In this document: positions 9,395 to 33,658 of the stretch, piece after piece
Numbering within the stretch: the stretch's first letter is position 1
Layout of the letters: the number at the start of each line of letters is the position of its first letter
Assembly (NCBI GenBank): GCA_964019415.1
Contig: OZ025874.1
Coordinates: 7,187,592 to 7,251,591, forward strand
Length of the DNA: 64,000 nucleotides
Reading direction: 5' to 3'
Source: Ianthella basta
Lineage: Eukaryota > Porifera > Demospongiae > Verongiida > Ianthellidae
Notes under the pieces: model-generated
Told to the model about the DNA's origin: nothing
What the model saw: the letters and a program-made list of their open reading frames with translations, nothing else
Databases searched by the model: none
Position numbers and translations under genes: made by a program

Positions 9395-12278
9395 CTCAGA
9401 CACACACACACACACACACACACACTCCACACACGACGGCACCTGCTGCAGCTGCTGGGCCTTTGCAATCTGCCGCTTCAAAGCTGGAATCTCGTAGTTC
9501 ACACTTTTCATCAACATTTGCGCACACTCAGCTGTGGAATGAGGAAACATGATGCATTATACAGCTGACTTTTAGCCAATCAAATTGCTGCATTTGAACC
9601 CTTAAATCCTTTATGTAACACACCAAGATAAATATTCTGCTTTTCATATGTTTTCTGAATATCCAGCCATGCCTGTATACATACAAACAATGACACATAA
9701 CAGACATACATACACATTCACTTCCATCACAACTAGCTAGCACATGGGTCCATGTTTGGGTAGCCCAGCCTCCAGTACATTGGAAGTCAGTGGATGATCT
9801 AAAGTTGGAAGGTGCATTCTAATGCACGTATGCACGCACAGTGGAGCAAAGATGCAAACACACCACAAACTTCATGGTACGTAAACAACACTGTCCACAT
9901 GCGCTTGCCTCTAGGCATCTAAAACTGACAAATTTCAGAGGTTGTACTTTGCGTGACTGGCACACACACTGGTGTTATGATCAAACACAGTAAGGCAGAT
10001 GGCCACGAAGCCATGCCAGAGGGGCTGAGATGCTCCCAACCCCTGCAGAACAACTTGCTAGGCTACGTACTTTGTCCCAACATGATAGCCCCCGCCCACA
10101 TACATGCAATCTTCTCATGTTGGACAGCTACGAATGCACAGCATGTTGGGGATGAGTACAAACTGACCAACAGGCACACAAGAATGCTTATAATACAACA
10201 GAAACACAGCTATGAGTAGGGAGGCAATTGTTGTACAGTGGAACCTGTATAAGATGGTCACTGCATTAGGCAGCCACCTCGCTAAAACAGCCAGCCTCCC
10301 TGGCCCCAAATAGTGCTAAAACACTGCAATCTACCTCAGTAGAGCAGCCACCTCTCTATAAAGGTCAGTTAGAACTGGCCCACAGGTGGCTGCCTTAGAC
10401 AGGATTCACTGTACAATAGAGAATATTGCACTGACCAACATGGCAATACTCCTGCTATACTGATATCAGATTTATGGAGCGTTGATGAGCATTCATGTTG
10501 CTGTAGGTCTGGTTCCAGTAATGGTCCTGGTTCCAGTTCCAGTGGAGTTAGTTCAGAGGAAGAGGTTATTGAAACCAGACCTACAGCTATGTGAATGCTC
10601 ATCAACACTGGATAAATCTGCTAGACAATGTAGCATGAGCCTCTACCACATTGTCATACTGATATCAGGACAATACCATAGTGAGATTCTAGCAGGACTT
10701 ACTGACCTTCATTCTTTGAGAGGAGTACTGGCCAAAAATGTTCTTAGCACCATCTTCTTCTGTCTTCTTCAAAACCTCCGTAACTTTAACCACATGGAAG
10801 TAATTCAGGCCTGTAGAGAAAGTGAAGAAGGCACAAACTACTATACAGTGGGGTTAGTGCAGAGGAAGAGGTTAGTCTGCTTCTGCTGCACCTTCACCCA
10901 ACTCCCAGCACCCTCTCCATCTGCACTCACTGCCTCTCCACTTCTCCAGCACCCTCTCCATCTGCACTCACTGCCTCTCCACTTCTCCAGAACCCCCTCC
11001 ATCTGCACCCATCACTTTCCCAGCTCCCCAGAACCCCCTCCATCTGCACTCATCACTTCCCCAGCTCCCCAGAACCCCCTCCATCTGCACTCATTGCTTC
11101 CCAACTTCCCCAACACACCCTCCAAATGCAGCAATCCCTTCCCCAACCACCTAGCACCGTCCCTCTGTCCCCAACCCCTTTGCAGTGACTCCCTACCCCC
11201 ATCCTGCACTGACTCCCTACCCCCATCCTGCACTGACTCCCTACCCCCATCCTGCAGTGACTCCCTACCCCCATCCTGCACTGACTCCCTACCCCCATCC
11301 TGCAGTGACTCCCTACCCCCATCCTGCACTGACTCCCTACTCCCATCTTGCAGTGACTCCCTACCCCCATCTTGCAGTGACTCCCTACCCCCATCTTGCA
11401 CTGACTCCCTACCTCCATCTTGCACTGACTCCCTACCCCCATCTTGCACTGACTCCCTACCCCCATCTTGCACTGACTCCCTACCCCCATCTTGCACTGA
11501 CTCCCTACCCCCATCCTGCACTGACTCCCTACCCCCATCCTGCACTGACTCCCTACCCCCATCTTGCACTGACTCCCTACCCCCATCTTGCACTGACTCC
11601 CTAGCCCCATCCTGCACTGACCCAGCTCCCCTGCTTGGCTGGCCTCTTTCAGCTCATCTGGATGGGAGGGTAGCTGTGCTACAGCCTGCTGCAAGCTCTC
11701 CCGCACTGACCTTGCCTCTGATGCCCACCGGAGGTCACAGTGCCTACGGTCAATCAGCCAGTCTACAAAAATCAATGGACGAACAAAGGCAAGAAAATGT
11801 AGTCATTCAGAAAAACATTTTGCTGCTCTTATTGTGCCAAGCCCTTATCAAGGCAATGAATATCATTAAATGTTTGGCCTTTGGTCATAGAAGTGAGCAT
11901 ATTGCAATGCACTTCTGCTGAGTGCACAACTTATTGTCATAGTAATCACTCTATTGGAAACCTGTCTAATACAGCCACCTGCGGACCAGCTACAGTTGGT
12001 CTTTATAGAGAGGTGGCTGCATTACAGAGGTAGACTGCAATGTTTTAGTGCTATGTTAGTGATGATGATATGATGATGATAGTGCTATTTGGGTCCAGGT
12101 AGGCTGGCCGGGTTTAGAGAAGTGGGTTAGTTCGTGTGACCAGGCCAAAGCGACAAGCTACAGTGCAAGGCATGCTATATAAAATTAATAAGCTCCAATC
12201 TACGCGTCAACTACTCTTTACCTTACCTAACAGCTTGTTGTAGTGGATGTCAATTGGAATTAGCTGTTCTGCCGCCAT
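182..12278 (-). CDS. CDK5RAP3: CDK5RAP3 (C53/LZAP), 10 exons seen, C-terminus beyond left edge
   Basis: Exons, in gene order: 12278-12227, 11762-11622, 10810-10707, 9672-9624, 9531-9443, 9309-9220, 1823-1690, about 1229-1169, 758-530, 339-182; 1107 nt, 369 codons. All joins keep phase. The protein begins MAAEQLIPIDIHYNKLL and continues DWLIDRRHCDLRW, KNIFGQYSSQRMK, SVNYEIPALKRQIAKAQQLQ, GNTSVFEWRTG and LLTVLECTETRSIFLDDLSE. All of these match the animal CDK5RAP3 pattern. The family is a subunit of the UFL1-DDRGK1 UFM1 ligase at the ER and a receptor in ER-phagy, binding ATG8/UFM1 through IDWG-like motifs. Here exon 9 carries IDFG and IDFS in an acidic linker, followed by GDFGIKVE. The start of exon 8 is the least certain border: direct joining keeps phase but omits about ten residues present in vertebrates, so a small exon may be missing. 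The human protein has about 506 residues, so roughly 130 C-terminal residues lie outside the window. Confidence 0.93.
343..398. repeat. (GT)n microsatellite
   Basis: Nearly pure GT run in CDK5RAP3 intron 9. It ends a few bases from the exon 10 acceptor, so the minus-strand CA tract stands where a polypyrimidine tract is expected. Confidence 0.9.
1272..1387. repeat. Two (CAGA)n tetranucleotide runs
   Basis: CAGA runs at about 1272-1311 and 1357-1387, in the CDK5RAP3 intron between exons 7 and 8, separated by about 45 bp of ordinary sequence. Confidence 0.9.
1830..2058. repeat. Purine-rich minisatellite (GGGAGAGGGAGGGGA-like)
   Basis: About 230 bp of almost pure G/A made of variants of GGGAGAGGGAGGGGA. 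It begins within 10 bp of the intron 6 side of CDK5RAP3 exon 7, so on the transcribed strand it is a very long pyrimidine tract leading into the exon acceptor. Confidence 0.85.
2573..2580 (+). promoter_or_regulatory. TATA box of the first nested Cys-rich gene
   Basis: TATAAAAG lies about 320 bp upstream of the ATG at 2900. Between them, a donor (GTGAGC at 2650) and an acceptor (CTTTTACAG, ending 2855) would remove a 5'-UTR intron of about 205 nt. The spacing and the UTR intron are inferred. Confidence 0.55.
2900..3610 (+). CDS. Nested Cys-rich membrane-anchored or secreted protein A
   Basis: 236 codons from the first in-frame ATG at 2900. I do not recognise a named family. The N-terminus carries one hydrophobic segment (AGGTAILLLALTG), either an uncleaved anchor or a signal peptide. 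Residues about 70-120 hold a C...C....CCC block. Residues about 125-175 hold a second module, CPDGFDPC, ICYRHPNATC and CRECRARFFYNG, ending TEVTNIC. The tail is acidic and rich in Pro, Ser and Thr. NES, NLT, NAT and NGT are possible N-glycosylation sites. The gene lies inside CDK5RAP3 intron 6, on the opposite strand to its host. The second module recurs in the neighbouring nested genes at 5257 and 7428, so the three are paralogues. An AATAAA at 3804-3809 may be the poly(A) signal. Function unknown; an extracellular role is inferred. Confidence 0.75.
   Translation: MGGNSFSAQQTLFIAGGTAILLLALTGQNGCLFPGADALGYISTHPPHVWFAVSEKVYNESLHACNLWQGNLTGRACYQDTDCIGGSVCMSRYRLREDSSISLCCCRFQQQGRCCDPEAVCPGCKRSMCPDGFDPCDYEICYRHPNATCMKDDICRECRARFFYNGTEVTNICHVLIFPSRETPTASGYMPTEPDPEGNGDEEPPSSIQPSSMVEEEVAPTLTSQATTPPIPTPSP
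3840..3921. repeat. (CATA)n microsatellite, target of the hAT insertion
   Basis: About 20 perfect CATA units. The same repeat resumes at 4652-4690, on the other side of a transposon relic. Confidence 0.95.
3922..4651 (+). mobile_element. Decayed hAT-type DNA transposon with BED zinc finger remnant
   Basis: A 730-bp element inserted in a CATA microsatellite. The ends are inverted: TAAAGTTGCACC at the left and TGCAACTCTA at the right, with ATCGGTATCGG-like subterminal repeats in both arms. ATACATAC flanks both ends exactly (3914-3921 and 4652-4659). That is the 8-bp duplication size of hAT elements, though the microsatellite target makes the match weak evidence on its own. Inside, from ATG 4122, the reading frame gives SPAWDFSVNEDLNFVVCQAC and, after a stop and frame shift, NLVQHLKDKH: the C..C..H..H pattern of a BED zinc finger. 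No transposase catalytic region remains, so the copy is non-autonomous. Confidence 0.8.
5257..6036 (+). CDS. Nested Cys-rich protein B, likely type II membrane or secreted
   Basis: 259 codons from ATG 5257, which has a good start context (AAAATGG). Residues about 5-28 form one strong hydrophobic segment (VVLFVAAFVTVVAVASILLV), preceded by basic residues. This suggests a signal anchor, followed by a basic GRGRQTR stretch that a furin-like protease could cut. A CCC block follows, then two copies of the module seen in its neighbours: VCRAIPEATKVC with CRAKFFYKGVDITHLC, and SCAGAPQATC with CDAKFFLSGVDITSFC. The tail is acidic and Gly/Ser-rich. It is a single uninterrupted exon in CDK5RAP3 intron 6, antisense to the host. 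No family name can be given. The repeated Cys spacing suggests small disulfide-bonded extracellular domains. Confidence 0.78.
   Translation: MAAVKRVVLFVAAFVTVVAVASILLVGSLTKEGVLQGRSAGAEDTSLLDEGRGRQTRQLSYYEYYQYRFCTQRGYTVMEDTDCGQNNPCEGEKAYCLFGKCCCLIPLCNCSRAVCRAIPEATKVCENEGKCTFDCRAKFFYKGVDITHLCETYSREQVEVEVTLGPCKESCPFQDKPCSVVSCAGAPQATCEDRCIGECDAKFFLSGVDITSFCYLNPAIIQSYVEYIQKIQGITDDTEDGDQGDNSGSGSGSASGNSV
6037..7427. repeat. Gene-free stretch with a 42-bp minisatellite at about 7250-7362
   Basis: No coding signal is seen between the two nested genes. At 7250-7362, about three imperfect copies of a unit of about 42 bp (core TGTATTGTAATGTACAGCA followed by AGGCACTTGTATGATAA) stand in tandem. Confidence 0.7.
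7428..8423 (-). CDS. Nested Cys-rich secreted protein C with three repeat modules
   Basis: 331 residues in one exon, starting at ATG 8423. A signal peptide is evident (CCLLWLVWAVVGPVSAEMPC; cleavage probably near SAE). Three copies of the module shared with the genes at 2900 and 5257 follow: ICRSSPSATC with CEARFVDRAGSDITSTC, RCPAYPDAVC with CNVMFVTSGGKDVTSMC, and TCPQYPSAEC with CKARFYLPNREITEEC. Between them lie CCC blocks (YCDVDPFGRFATCCC and YCDHDSFSGFAECCC) that resemble WAP or granulin spacing, but I would not assign either. It lacks the membrane anchor of its two relatives and lies on the host strand in CDK5RAP3 intron 6. Probably secreted; substrate or partner unknown. Confidence 0.85.
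   Translation of the reverse strand: MRAPFSLLGTFQCCLLWLVWAVVGPVSAEMPCSDPMAVCANCTLPFQCLADPCRGAICRSSPSATCMVDNCAGCEARFVDRAGSDITSTCNDFLPCSRRGGWDLGIACGRLQEDLCPESSYCDVDPFGRFATCCCQDSLLCGSNPCDSQRCPAYPDAVCQRRCGSCNVMFVTSGGKDVTSMCDTPREACSRSGGMQLGTNCWGGSHLCSPGSYCDHDSFSGFAECCCNDSVATCPGCKLPCSTDLCNTTTCPQYPSAECRVEPCAKNCKARFYLPNREITEECCNDRQHVYQSGICYDRRCLRDYYYRPTKCEKLGGSCHSSYRSKECILE
8424..9219. other. Gene-free part of CDK5RAP3 intron 6
   Basis: No coding signal is seen. A short CA-rich stretch near 9130-9200 precedes the donor of CDK5RAP3 exon 6. Confidence 0.6.
9360..9430. repeat. (CA)n microsatellite
   Basis: Interrupted CA run just downstream (minus strand) of the CDK5RAP3 exon 5 donor. Confidence 0.9.
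10234..10413. mobile_element. MITE, family with CAGTGRAACCTGTCTAAGA ends (copy 1)
   Basis: 180 bp, starting TACAGTGGAACCTGTATAAG and ending in its inverted complement AGACAGGATTCACTGTA. The inner part is also palindromic (GGCAGCCACCTC / GGTGGCTGCC). TA at both ends suits a TA-targeting Tc1/mariner-type MITE. It lies in CDK5RAP3 intron 3. Confidence 0.8.
10459..10670. repeat. Small imperfect inverted repeat in CDK5RAP3 intron 3
   Basis: The arm at about 10459-10512 (GATGAGCATTCATGTTGCTG, TAGGTCTGGTT) is matched in reverse by about 10569-10625 (AACCAGACCTACAGC, GAATGCTCATC). Origin unknown; perhaps a foldback element. Confidence 0.6.
10890..11130. repeat. Minisatellite, unit of about 45 bp (CACCCTCTCCATCTGCACTC core)
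   Basis: About five diverging tandem copies in CDK5RAP3 intron 2, next to the 24-bp array. Confidence 0.8.
11185..11620. repeat. 24-bp minisatellite abutting the CDK5RAP3 exon 2 donor
   Basis: About 18 copies of ACTGACTCCCTACCCCCATC plus TTGC. On the transcribed strand each unit reads GAGTCAGTGCAGGATGGGGG, and the copy touching exon 2 supplies the actual splice donor GTCAGT (11621-11616). Confidence 0.9.
11952..12142. mobile_element. MITE of the CAGTGRAACC family, degenerate (copy 2)
   Basis: GGAAACCTGTCTAATACAGC, then the family interior (GGTCTTTATAGAGAGGTGG, ATTTGGGTCCAGG), split by a short GATGATGATAT insertion. The right end is worn. It lies in CDK5RAP3 intron 1. Confidence 0.65.
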
Positions 12279-12602
12279 TTTAAATCCGGCTAATGAAGGG
12301 GATAACCCGTACATATTCCAAGATCCGCCCACCCTGTGGGTTTGCTCTTCCAGCGCCCACTTCCGCAAAATTGCTGTCGCCAGACATTTTTGCGGAAGTG
12401 GGCTGGACAACCGACTACGGCCTCGCCCTTTGGCCCACAAGTGACCAATCAGTGTGCAACGTGTGTTCATATCGTGACCTAAGGGGAACCACCGCCATAT
12501 GCTATGGTTCACATTACTGCCCCTTACGAACCAGTGGTTTTGGAGATAGGACCCACGCAAACGCGGGAGGAAGACAGGGGCGAAGCGCAGGAGAGCTCAA
12601 TA
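12279..12602. promoter_or_regulatory. Divergent promoter of CDK5RAP3 and SLC35B1
   Basis: 324 bp separate the two start codons. At 12355-12370 and 12388-12403 lies a perfect 16-nt inverted repeat, GCCCACTTCCGCAAAA / TTTTGCGGAAGTGGGC. Each arm holds an ETS-like core, ACTTCCG. A CCAAT box in GACCAATCAG is at 12445-12449. There is no TATA box, as expected of a housekeeping bidirectional promoter. The binding factors are inferred. If translation of SLC35B1 starts at the upstream in-frame ATG 12504, the shared interval is shorter. Confidence 0.65.
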
Positions 12603-16952
<4,350 letters not shown>

Positions 16953-17642
16953 GAAATTGAATGTGACCACAACAGTGGAATTGTTTTATCACAACTTGAA
17001 CTTTTTTATATTTTTCCTCATTGGATCAAGTGCAAGTGTGTACTGTAATACACAAACCACAGCAAGTATGTGTTGCAGTGGTCCATTAGGCACTGTATAT
17101 GCAAGTCACTGAATAATATGTTTGCAAGTATCAAGTGTAACTCATTGTAAAATGGTTTTAACCACCAGTGTAAGTTACAGTGGGTCAGGCCAGCTTTCTG
17201 GAGCTGTTATATGTATAGCCCATTCATGATGCAGTAACAAACTGCAACTTTTGCAAGGGCACGCAGGAGTTCAATGGTGTACGTGCCATAGTGCAAGCTG
17301 CATTTGGTTGCTGCATCAGGCACGCCAGAGGCATGCAGCACGATGCTTGTCCCAATCCCAGGCCTCTGAAGCTTTTAAACTGTTGCAATTGGTCTTATTT
17401 CGCCATGAACTTATGCATATACTGCATGCATGGTGGGTACGTACATATATGTATTATAATAATGATCTGTATACTAAATCCATGTAGTCTCGCGTAGCCA
17501 GACCGCCATTTACGCGAGACTGAATCTATGAGCCAAGTGGAGCGGCCATTTTTGCAAGTTGTCATAGAGATAAGATGGCTTCTTATTCGTAGTGTGAAAA
17601 CGAACACTTGAGTTTTCAGTACGTAGGTTGACTGACTGAACG
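16953..17642. other. SLC35B1 to FAIM intergenic stretch
   Basis: SLC35B1 3' UTR sequence followed by FAIM upstream sequence. It contains a short foldback relic at 17485-17521 and GCGGCCATTTTTGC near 17550, which resembles a YY1 site. Nothing else is supported. Confidence 0.5.
17485..17521. mobile_element. Short foldback relic of the TAGTCTCGC family
   Basis: TAGTCTCGCGTAGCCAGACC is followed after a few bases by the complement GCGAGACT. It has the same ends as the 14299-14781 element but lacks almost all of the interior. It lies about 120 bp upstream of the FAIM start codon. Confidence 0.65.
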
Positions 17643-18719
17643 ATGAGTAGAGAAGGATTGAGCGAGCTTCACGCTGCAGGGATCATTGTGGATAGTGACG
17701 ATCTAGTCGCCGATTGGCAAGTTGGGCTGGCGGACAAAGTGCATCATGTCCAATTCCTGCACGGGACCATCAGCGGGAAGCGGGTGATTCTATTGGACGG
17801 CGAGGAGATCGCACGTAAGAACTGGATGTTCTCTCTGGTAGGTAAAGAAGAATTTACCGTTGCGGGCAAACATGCCGAGATATTCATCACCTGCAAGGGA
17901 TGGGATTTTGAGTACACCCTGGTCGTGGAGGGGAAAAGTTTGCGTCGCTTTATGGAGGGAAGGATGCGCAACACGCGAACGTGGTTGCCAGTACTGGATG
18001 GCGAGCAGCACAGGGTGGTGTTGGAGGTGGACCGCATGGAGGTCTGGGTGGACGGGGCGGCCACGGAGGCAATTGTGAGTGGTGGCATGTGATCATGGCG
18101 ATTTATGGTGTTTTAACATTATCGTGTGCATCTGATACTAAATGTAGAAGTTGCTTGTAATTAGCGCAGTATTTGACAGTCATTGACATGTGTAAGCAAG
18201 GCTGGGTGATGGAGAACTAGTGCTCTCTGGAAAATGAGGCACAATTAGTTTCCAGTGATTAATTTCATAATTGCTTAATCATTCAAAACAAGCAGAGGCC
18301 ATGTTGTAGATTGAGATCATGAAAAGTCGGAATTGAATGTGAGGTAGCCGATTGGTTCTTACAATTTAATTCCATCACTGATTTCTTCTGTATACACAAA
18401 AACAGGGTCTTACTCCTCTTCAGTAACCACAAACCCCTGTTTTGTCCCTTTTATTCATCTCTACTTTATCCCATTGTCATCTGTCTGTGCATTCTTGTCT
18501 CCTATCTTCTCCCCCGCCCCTTCCCCAAAGGGTGAGTTTGCTGACTGTGGCACTGAGACCCACTTCACGGTGGCTGGCTTACCAGTCTTCATTCGCGCCA
18601 TTAGCTCTGGGCACAAGAGAAAGGGGATTCTACACTTTCTTGTTATCGATGGCAAAGAGATGGATCCCTGTAATGAAGTGGAACTCCTCAACATTAAAAG
18701 CAGGCAAAAGCCAAAGTGA
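17643..18719 (+). CDS. FAIM: FAIM (Fas apoptotic inhibitory molecule 1), 2 exons
   Basis: Exons 17643-18074 and 18531-18719 (donor GTGAGT, acceptor CCCCAAAG, phase 0); 206 residues. The protein shows the family's two successive beta-rich units: WQVGLADKVHHVQFLHGTIS, GKRVILLDGEEIARKNWMF, EYTLVVEGKSLRRFME, VLEVDRMEVWVDG, then in exon 2 GEFADCGTETHFTVAG and KRKGILHFLVIDGKEM. FAIM is a soluble cytosolic protein that protects animal cells from death-receptor and stress-induced death. It is near the family length (human 179), with about 20 extra N-terminal residues comparable in position to the vertebrate long isoform. Its neighbours are unrelated. Confidence 0.96.
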
Positions 18720-20124
18720 CAATGCGATCACTATATATACCTCCATAAACCTCCTGCCAAGACCGTATTTCTCATCTCAACCCTTATTTTTTCAGTAAAG
18801 TTGACATTCACATTTTGTTGTAGGTAGTGTATGTTTGTTCAGTACGTGACAGTGTGTATACGTACGCTGTGTTTTGCTGTACACATCAAAGAGTCACTAT
18901 CCACTGTCAGCTCATGTGATTCAAGTGTTACTTTACCACATTGGCCCTGTCCCTGGTACGTTATGCTACAGCATACTAACCTGTGCCAATTGGAGCACTT
19001 CCCAACGTCCTGTTTCCTACTTTGAGTGCCATGTGGTGCATTCATGCTCACGAGGTTGTGACAGCAGTCACCTTGTACTCTTCCATTAGGATAACCGATT
19101 ACAATTAAGCCTATCACAGGCAGCCACCTGTTGGGTAGCTATGGTTGCATGGCACGTATATGGATTGTACGTATGCTGGGAAAGTAGTACTATTCCTGTG
19201 CAGGTTGTAAAACCAGTGAATGGCGTTTCCCATGAGAAAGAGTGAATTGAATGCTACATGCGTACACATTCTAAGCCAACCTTACTTATGTACGTCTGGG
19301 AGAAAGTGTACCTTGGTGTGGATGTACAGTGACCATTATTGAAGGGTTCATTGTGCGTACGTAGTAACACTGCTTTATTTCAATATGTAACTACCTGACA
19401 GTGTGTGTGTGTCTGTGTGTGTGTGTGCGTGTGTGTGTGGGTGGGTGGGTGGGCGTGTGGGACATATTGCAATGACAATTAATGTAACTTGCAATTGCAT
19501 GAAAGGGGCCAAACAATGCAAATGAAGAGCTGTCATGACGTAAAAGTTCCCCCGCCGAGATGGTTTCGCCGGGCCAAAAACGGCAGAAAATGGTTGCCGT
19601 ATTGGTTCCACCGTAGTGATAAAGTCCCTTTCGTCTCCCGATATTTGTTGTTGTGGTAGATCTTGAGCGCTCAGCGAAGACACGTCAGCTGAAAGCGTCT
19701 ATTCATTGAACAAAATCGTCCACTCATCGAACGAAATCGCCTATAAATTGAACCAAGGCGCCCCTTTAATGAACGAAATCGCTTTTTCATCGAACGAAAC
19801 ATGTTATCCTGGATTGAGAATGCGTCCCAACCTAGGGAAAGACGTCAGGGTACAAGTACACGATGAATCTGACCATCACTCCGCGCTGGCGCTGGTAATT
19901 TAGCAGAGGGGGAACCATTTCGGTTGCTGTTTCGGTTCCGCGGGGGCCTAATTATCTAATTATGGGGGTCTAAATTTGGCATGACCTATATAGAATGGCA
20001 CACAGATCCATGTTAAACGCCCAAAGTAGGGGTTGGTACGAAGTGGCACAAGCATACAGTGCATGACGGATTATTGTGTATTACTATAAGGATGCACGTT
20101 GTCTCTGTGCCAGTGGCCTGAACA
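18720..20124. other. FAIM to ABCC intergenic stretch
   Basis: It holds a TG-rich run near 19400-19450 and a tandem of about five imperfect 20-21 bp units at 19698-19800 (core TCATCGAACGAAATCGC). The presumed ABCC promoter lies just before 20125, but no TATA box is evident. No gene is seen. Confidence 0.55.
19698..19800. repeat. Short tandem, 20-21 bp unit (TCATCGAACGAAATCGC)
   Basis: About five imperfect copies about 300 bp upstream of the ABCC start codon. Confidence 0.7.
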
Positions 20125-30706
<10,582 letters not shown>

Positions 30707-33290
30707 TAATCTTGAGAACCCATTCCTAGTTACTGTAGAATGTGATAGGGAAGTCTTGTTATACAAAGAAAGCATCCAATTCCACTAGCTGCTACATTAC
30801 TTCTAATACCGCATTAGCTACACATTGCACTATTACTTCAAGGCACACAGCTTAGCTAGCTACTTTGGTCATTGTACAAGATAGCTAGTTACAGCTATGT
30901 GGGACAACCTGCTTGCACTGTGTATGGCACACCATTAATACTGTATTCAGAATAATAGTAAATCATGAATGTACGTATAGTGATGCATCATGAATGTGGC
31001 CGCACGGTATCATGCGCATGCGCATGTACATTGGTTACGCACTGGGCCACAGGTGGTATGCAACACCAAGGTTTTGGCGCGCTTTTGGCGATCACGTGCT
31101 CGCGCGTATATACTAGCATCTCTTCGATGATACAAGTAGCAGAAGACGCAACAGGTAAGAACTGCAGCAAACGAAAGAGCATATAATTGTGTGCATAGTA
31201 AATAATTTGTGTCGTACTGTAATGTAAGGTGCTACTGTTGCTCACAGCCTCATCACTATTAATTTTCTCTGAAAAGTTGACGCAACAAACTCGACTTGCA
31301 AAGGTGCTCAATTCCTGGAAGAAGATCAAGCGTCCTTGCAAATGTGCTTGTTGGTACGTACTCTTGAATCCTTCCACGCTTGCCCCATGCCCCACAATTC
31401 ATTAGTGATATCCATTCAGCGCATTGAACTGCCAGTGGCAGCACAGACCCTGCTGTAGGGTCTATGGCGGCAGTACGAGGCACCAAATGAACAACCAATT
31501 ACGGGTCAGGCCTGTGTCCGGAAGAGAAGGCAGTACGCGGTTTCAAGTGGACTACGACGCAGGTGGTCAGTACAGAAGTGCAAAGCCTTGCAGGCTGCGG
31601 TCGGGGCTTTGACCTGAGCAACCTACCGCGACCTGCACGGCTGTACAAGTGACTTGTCTGGCTACCTGCGCCGTTAGTCTAATCGGAGCCGCGTACTTCC
31701 TTTCCTGACTCAGGTATAGCTTCCCATGTCATGCGCCGGTGGCTCCCTGAGCTGAATAGGAACCGCTTGTGGGGCTTCAGCTTTAGGTTACAGGAAAGCT
31801 TTAGGAATCCATATATAGTGCGAAGTGCGAACAACCACATGCACTGTAACCTTCCCCATTTAGTATACATTAATTTAAAGGTTGCAATTATTTCACTACC
31901 CATGTGTCCATACATCTTACCTGTCACACAAAGAGAGCTCATTCTTGATGTAAAGTGTGTGGCAGTTGGCAGCATAATATTATGCATTTTATCCAGCATT
32001 GTTGTAAGATTATTTCAGCTGTAAGGCTTGGATTGGTATATGTGTTATGCAACAGCCACCAAACATGTTTGGACGAACTCAATGACTTAGACACTTGCAA
32101 GGGTTTGGTGCTCTAGTGTGTGTCCATAGACCTTGCATTCACAATGGAGTTGTTTGGACACCATGGCTTCTGTGGAATTTGTGTTTTGACAGCAAACACA
32201 CTCAATGCCATGAAGTAATAGATCTTGTTCACACGAGCCTGGGTATGTTGTGTCTACAGTTGCTACCTTGTCTGTTGGCGTGGGAGCAGTGCACGTGGCC
32301 TTTCCTAGCAATTTCTGTCTGCCTTCCACCCTGTGCTAGATGTTGTACAATGCATTAGAATTTAGTTCACTGGAGCACACAGAAAGTACCATTACTACTA
32401 CCTACATAGCCAGTTGCCTTCGATTATGTGCCATCAGCAAGTGCACTGTTGTGTTAGAATGAAGTTACCATGTCAACTACCATTTCCAGCAACCATGCAC
32501 TGGTCTCATGTGACCAAACCCTTTCCATTAATGGTAAAGCAGTCACTACATCTTCCTGCATCTATGGCACAATAACAGAGAAGGGGCTAGCCATGCCAGA
32601 CTTGCAGCAAGCCCCAGTCCAGATCTGCCATTGTGTGTATGAGAACTGCCTATTATCAAGGTTACCTGTATACAATTTATAGCTTAGCTCATTCTTGAGC
32701 AGCCATCACGAACAGGTTTGACTGTCAATGAGATATGCACATATTGATGTGCCAACTGTGTTTTGCCACCATTACTGCATCCTGAGGTCCTACGCTAAGC
32801 TAAGGAGCTGCCTGCACCACTCACATTGAAATGTCTCTGGGAATTCCCTGAAGCAGTGACAGTTTCTATTAAATTTTTAGCTAGCCTGCGAACTGCATGA
32901 GTACCATGTACATTATGCACACTAATGTTCGCATGGTGGAGGTGAACTATTGCAAATGTGCACACGTTAGATAAGCTTTGAGATTGTGTTTATGTATGTG
33001 TAATGCTATTTGCATGTTTCACAAGGCAAACTTTTGTGAATGGCATTTCTCTCTCATGAAGATGCAGAAAAAAGTCATTTGTTTGTACGTATGTACCCAA
33101 GAACCCCACTGCTTATTGGCCAAGAGTGTCCACTCCACACATTGTACATTAAAGCCTGACCACAGCCAGTGGTGCTCCTAGAGACAAAGGCATGGAGAGG
33201 TGGGCCAAACCACTGTAGTCAATGTACAATTTGTAGAACAAGAAATAGGGTTCTGTTGAGTGCATGATTGGACATAGCATCAGAACAAAT

Positions 33291-33386
33291 ATTATTTGTT
33301 ACTGGATATTTTGGCCCCGAAGGCCTTCATCAACAGTAGAACTCGGATGAAGGCCTTTGGGGCCGAAACATCCAGTAACAAACATA
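33291..33386. repeat. Hairpin element with GATGAAGGCC core (copy 2)
   Basis: The left arm TTGTTACTGGATATTTTGGC and CCCGAAGGCCTTCATC is mirrored by GATGAAGGCCTTTGGGGCCG and AAACATCCAGTAACAA. The arms are about 40 bp around a 16-bp spacer. Confidence 0.75.
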
Positions 33387-33590
33387 ACTCTGGTACTAAA
33401 CAGAATGAAAATCAACAGTTTGTTGTACCTCTGTTTGGTGCATGTATTAGCTCAGAAGCTTTCCATTTACAATGCCAATACATTGTTCAGGGTCCCCAAA
33501 CTGACTAAGACTCGGCAATTAATTTTTTAAGATACATGCTGGCTGCCTCTACACCTGCTCAGCCTGCCACTGTGTCTGTGTGTGTATGCG

Positions 33591-33602
33591 TGCGTGCGCG
33601 CG

Positions 33603-33658
<56 letters not shown>

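Noticed and set aside
11185-11604. Long repeat-protein frames through the 24-bp minisatellite on both strands
   Set aside because: They are open only because the unit is a multiple of three. The array lies in a CDK5RAP3 intron confirmed by phase-perfect exon joins on both sides.
12501-12602. SLC35B1 start at ATG 12504 giving 33 extra N-terminal residues
   Set aside because: It is kept only as an alternative. Family members start close to TM1, and ATG 12603 fits better, but the sequence alone cannot exclude the longer form.
19545-19965. Possible transposon with GTTCCCCCGCCG and CGCGGGGGCC ends
   Set aside because: The ends match poorly and no target duplication is visible.
31424-32024. Small plus-strand frames near a CACGTG-containing GC-rich patch
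   Set aside because: They are short, with no recognisable motifs or splice-consistent extensions.
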